DNA of 64,000 bases from Pyxidicoccus xibeiensis. GTDB taxonomy: Bacteria; Myxococcota; Myxococcia; Myxococcales; Myxococcaceae. The notes under the pieces are model-generated. The model made no database searches and was not told the DNA's origin. It saw nothing but the letters and a program-made list of their open reading frames with translations. The stretch is taken from assembly GCF_024198175.1 (NCBI RefSeq), contig NZ_JAJVKV010000003.1:1-64000 (forward strand), given 5' to 3'. The position numbers and the translations under genes were made by a program. Below are positions 61,122-64,000 of this stretch, piece after piece (the first letter of the stretch is position 1; every line of letters starts with the position of its first letter).

Positions 61122-63389
61122 TCAGGGGGGCATCGTGCGGCGGGGCGGCATCGTACGAGGAGGCCAGGCGAGCCGCAGGTCCTCCCAGTCCAGCGCGTGG
61201 TTCGGGCTGTGGAAAGGGTCGGCCCGCAGCGCGTCGCCCCAGCGCGTCCGGAGCCAGGAGGCCGCGGCGGCCCGCGAGTCCCCGGCTTCGCTCCCGGCCG
61301 CGTGCGCGCGCCAGGTCAGCTCCGCGTACGGCGTCCACACGGTGCGCAGGCCTCGCTCCCGCAGCCGCAGGCACAGGTCCACGTCGCGCCACGCGTCCGG
61401 CAGGTGCTCGGCGTCGAAACCTCCCGCCGCCTCGAACACGGCGCGGCGCACCGCCAAGCAGGCCGCGCTCACCGCGGAGAACTGCTGGATGACCGTCGCC
61501 CGCCCGACGTGGCCGGGCGCCGCGCGAACCAGCCCCCGGTGCGGGTGGCCCGCGATGCCCTCGGCGCCCATCCCCAGCACCAGCCCCGCGTGCTCCACGG
61601 TGCCGTCCGGTGCGCAGAGCTTCGCGCCCACCGCCCCCACCTCCGGCCGCAGCGCGTGGGCCACCAGCTCCGCGAGCCAGCCGGGCGCGTGGGGCTCCAG
61701 GCGCGCATCCAGGAAGACGAGCACGTCGCCACGCGCCTTGCGCGCGGCCTGGTTGGAGGCGGCGGAGGCCCCCCCGGCGGCACCCGACGCGGCGAGCCAC
61801 TCCACCTCCGGGTAGTCCGTCGCCCGGCCCAGCGCTTCGCGGAGGGCCTCGGGGTCCTCGCCCGCGGGTGCGTGGAGGATGACACTGACGGAGGGCGGCG
61901 GGGACGGCAGCGGGTAGCGCACGCGGTGCAGGGCGGCGGCACCGCCCGGCTCGATGCGCGCGCCGCTCGCGGTGCGGTCCAGGTGCTCCTGCAGGGCGCG
62001 GCGCGCGGCGGTGCTGGCGTAGTCCTTCTCCCCCACGTCGAGCGCCGTGGAGCCGGGAATGGCGCGCCAGTGGTACAGCACGCGCGGCACGTGGCGGATG
62101 CGCTCCGGCGTGGTGCGCTCCACCACGCGCAGGGCCAGGTCGTAGTCCTGGCTGCCCTCGAAGCCCAGGCGGAAGCCCCCAATCTCACGCAGGCGCGCGG
62201 TGCGGTACACGCCCAGGTGGCTGATGAGGTTCTGTGAGCGGAACAGGTCCAGGTTCCACTCCGGCTTGAAGTACGGGTCGTAGCGGCGGCCCTGGCCGTC
62301 CAGCTTGTCCTCGTCGCTGAAGACGATGTCCGCGTCCGGGTGCGCGTTGAGCTCCTCCACCACGCGGACCAGCGCGTCCTCCGGCAGCTCGTCGTCATGG
62401 TCCAGCAGGGCGACGAACTCGCCCCGGGCCAGCTCCAGCGCGGAGTTGGAGGCCGCGGAGATGTGCCCGTTGGTGGCCCGGACGGTGAAGCGGATGCGCG
62501 CGTCCCGCGCCGCATACTCCTCCAGCACCCGGCGCACCTCGGGACGCGGGGACGCGTCGTCCGCGATGCACAGCTCCCAGTGCGGGTAGAGCTGGGCCCG
62601 CACCGAGTCGAGCGCCCGGCGCAGCCACACCTCGGGCGTGTCGTAGGTGGGCATCACCACGGACACGAGCGGCTTGAAGGGCAGCGCGTCCACCGTGCGG
62701 CGCAGCTCCTCGCGGTCCGTGTCGGTGAGCGTCCCGTACTGGCGTATCCAGTCCTCGTAGCTCTCCAGCGACAGCAGGCCGCGGGACTTCTCGCCGAGCA
62801 CCCCGTCCAGGCCGCGCAGCCCGCCCGCACGCAGGGTGCCGAGGTAGCGGCGCGCCACCTGGGGAATGCGCTCCGGCTCGCGCAGCAGGCGCAGGGCCAG
62901 CGGCCACGCCATGCGCAGCGTCGCCTCCGCCTGCCCCAGCTCCACCGCGCGCGCGTCCGCCAGGTGGAAGCGCGTGCGCCGGTTCACCGGCCCCAGCCGC
63001 AGCGCGCGCGCCGCTTCCGGCAGGCGCACGAGCGCGCGCACCCGGCCACCGCTCGCCTCGGGAAGGCGGATGCTCACCGCCGCCCCCTCCCCGCCCGCGT
63101 CCACCAGCAGCACGGGGGAGGCGGCGTCCGCGGACTCCGTCTCCAGCGTGAGGGACAGCTCCGTCCAGCCCGAGGGCAGCGCCCCGGCCTCCGGCCTCAG
63201 CTCCAGCACGGCGTCGGGCCCGTCCGCCTCCCAGCCGTAGCGCCCGCCCTCCACCCGCGACGTGCCCTGGCCCGGCACCGCGGCCAGGCCCACCTGCCGA
63301 CGCACCAGCCCCCGACGCATCTGGCGCAATGGCCCCTTCGCCACGCGGGACCACACCCGCCGCACCTTGCCGCCTTCCTGCTCCGCCAT
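61122..63389 (-). CDS. Tandem-domain GT2 glycosyltransferase
   Basis: The 755-residue protein starts with about 240 residues of unknown beta-rich fold. A full GT-A domain follows (PTYDTPEVWLRRAL, IADDAS, LLDHDDE, FSDEDKLDG). A second, partial GT2 domain comes next, lacking the N-terminal nucleotide motif (VLVFLDARLEPHAP; VDLCLRLRERGLRTVWTPYA). The C-terminus ends with a repeated MPPRR-type motif. Such two-domain proteins polymerise or elongate O-antigen chains. It lies 142 bp upstream of the methyltransferase-GT4 gene and five bp after a related partial GT2 gene. Confidence 0.88.
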   Translation of the reverse strand: MAEQEGGKVRRVWSRVAKGPLRQMRRGLVRRQVGLAAVPGQGTSRVEGGRYGWEADGPDAVLELRPEAGALPSGWTELSLTLETESADAASPVLLVDAGGEGAAVSIRLPEASGGRVRALVRLPEAARALRLGPVNRRTRFHLADARAVELGQAEATLRMAWPLALRLLREPERIPQVARRYLGTLRAGGLRGLDGVLGEKSRGLLSLESYEDWIRQYGTLTDTDREELRRTVDALPFKPLVSVVMPTYDTPEVWLRRALDSVRAQLYPHWELCIADDASPRPEVRRVLEEYAARDARIRFTVRATNGHISAASNSALELARGEFVALLDHDDELPEDALVRVVEELNAHPDADIVFSDEDKLDGQGRRYDPYFKPEWNLDLFRSQNLISHLGVYRTARLREIGGFRLGFEGSQDYDLALRVVERTTPERIRHVPRVLYHWRAIPGSTALDVGEKDYASTAARRALQEHLDRTASGARIEPGGAAALHRVRYPLPSPPPSVSVILHAPAGEDPEALREALGRATDYPEVEWLAASGAAGGASAASNQAARKARGDVLVFLDARLEPHAPGWLAELVAHALRPEVGAVGAKLCAPDGTVEHAGLVLGMGAEGIAGHPHRGLVRAAPGHVGRATVIQQFSAVSAACLAVRRAVFEAAGGFDAEHLPDAWRDVDLCLRLRERGLRTVWTPYAELTWRAHAAGSEAGDSRAAAASWLRTRWGDALRADPFHSPNHALDWEDLRLAWPPRTMPPRRTMPP

Positions 63390-63394
63390 TCGCC

Positions 63395-64000
63395 TCAGCC
63401 CCTCCGCGGCACGTCGCCGCCGCGTCCATCGGCCCCGAAGTGGGGATTGCAGAAGGGGTCACCCCGCCCCGCGCTCAGCAACGGCCCCACCCGTGCGCGC
63501 AGCTTCTCGGAGTCCGCCGCCACCCACGCGGCTGGCGCCCCCTCCGTGCTCACCAGCCGTGCATGGGGCGTGTACACCACTCGCAGCCCCCCGCCCACCG
63601 CGCGAAGGCACAGGTCCACCGCGCAGGCCTCCGCCGACCCGAGCGCCTCGTCCATGCCCCCGAGCCCCTCCAGCACCTCGCGCCGGCTCATGGCACAGGC
63701 GCCCGACACGGCGAGCAGCTCGCGAGGCCAGTGTGAGCCACCGAACGCGGCCAGCGCCGGGTCCGGCAGCCCGGAGAAGAGGCGCACCACGCTTCCGTCC
63801 GCCGCCACGCCCAGGCCCGCGTGCACCACCTCCCCCGCCGGCGTCACGAGGCGGGCGCCCACCACGCCCACGTCCGGGCGCAGCGCCTGCGAGGCCAGCT
63901 CTGACAGCCAGCCCCGCTCCGTGGGCACCGTGCCCGCGTCCAGGCGCAGCACCAGCGCGCCGCGCGCCTCCCGCAGCAGGCGGTTGGCCACGGCCCCCGG
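63395..64000 (-). CDS. GT2 glycosyltransferase, C-terminal part (runs off the window)
   Basis: The visible 202 residues match the second half of a GT2 domain and are clearly related to the C-terminal domain of the preceding gene (ALRPDVGVVGARLVTPAGEVVHAG; VSGACAMSRREVLEGLGG; DLCLRAVGGGLRVVYTP). The frame is open to position 64000, so the N-terminus lies outside the window; the GTG at 63991 is not a credible start. Confidence 0.85.
   Translation of the reverse strand, partial: PGAVANRLLREARGALVLRLDAGTVPTERGWLSELASQALRPDVGVVGARLVTPAGEVVHAGLGVAADGSVVRLFSGLPDPALAAFGGSHWPRELLAVSGACAMSRREVLEGLGGMDEALGSAEACAVDLCLRAVGGGLRVVYTPHARLVSTEGAPAAWVAADSEKLRARVGPLLSAGRGDPFCNPHFGADGRGGDVPRRG

Noticed and set aside
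1..64000. tRNA, rRNA, transposase or prophage genes
   Set aside because: I saw no cloverleaf candidates, IS ends or phage motifs on reading both strands; an RNA-gene scan could still find a tRNA I missed.

Overview
The window is very GC-rich and densely coded. It carries many lipoproteins, seven DUF4215-type cysteine-rich repeats joined to a fibro-slime domain, a good sigma-54 promoter, large hybrid NRPS/PKS enzymes and long surface-polysaccharide operons. This combination points to a myxobacterium, most likely Myxococcaceae/Cystobacterineae (Myxococcus, Corallococcus, Pyxidicoccus or Archangium-like). That assignment is inferred from gene content and composition, not from a marker gene.

Layout. 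1-451: GC-rich imperfect 54-bp tandem repeat. 452-9194 (minus): a likely three-gene unit of PhnD-like binding lipoprotein, membrane histidine kinase with PAS/PAS/GAF domains, and a giant zinc-ribbon polytopic membrane protein. 9270-11212: a saccharopine-dehydrogenase-like reductase and a small four-TM protein, divergently transcribed. 11223-23000 (minus): a compact biosynthetic operon. It contains a KS-AT-KR-DH-ACP-TE polyketide synthase, a membrane-anchored alpha/beta hydrolase, and an NRPS starter-like protein with the order formyltransferase, half condensation domain, adenylation domain interrupted by a luciferase-like monooxygenase, carrier. 23549-33721: mostly secreted or lipid-anchored single proteins (an RNase-A-like secreted protein behind a sigma-54 promoter, a fatty acid desaturase, a C39-type peptidase, a hydrolase, a fibro-slime lipoprotein, an outer-membrane barrel candidate, a subtilase lipoprotein, a small lipoprotein). 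33809-43122 (minus): a second, fully reducing PKS (KS-AT-DH-ER-KR-ACP) ending in an S9-like alpha/beta hydrolase, followed 5 bp later by a four-haem cytochrome c. 43294-44568: an ECF42-like sigma factor. 44622-48088 (minus): the dTDP-L-rhamnose genes in the order rfbB-rfbD-rfbA-rfbC. 48337-64000: glycosyltransferases, a DUF2304 protein, two DUF2142 membrane proteins, an SMR-type flippase candidate, a methyltransferase/GT4/GT4 fusion, and tandem GT2 proteins running off the right edge.

How the genes work together. The rhamnose genes and the glycosyltransferases to their right look like a surface-glycan (O-antigen or exopolysaccharide) locus, with dTDP-rhamnose supplied by rfbBDAC. The 11-23 kb operon has its own logic. 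The NRPS protein would load, N-formylate and oxidise an amino acid, and the PKS would extend it once, process it and release it through its thioesterase, giving a small formylated or oxidised product. The operon is the best candidate here for an undescribed system. The second PKS and its cytochrome partner are the next most unusual. All functions are read from motifs; no database search was run.
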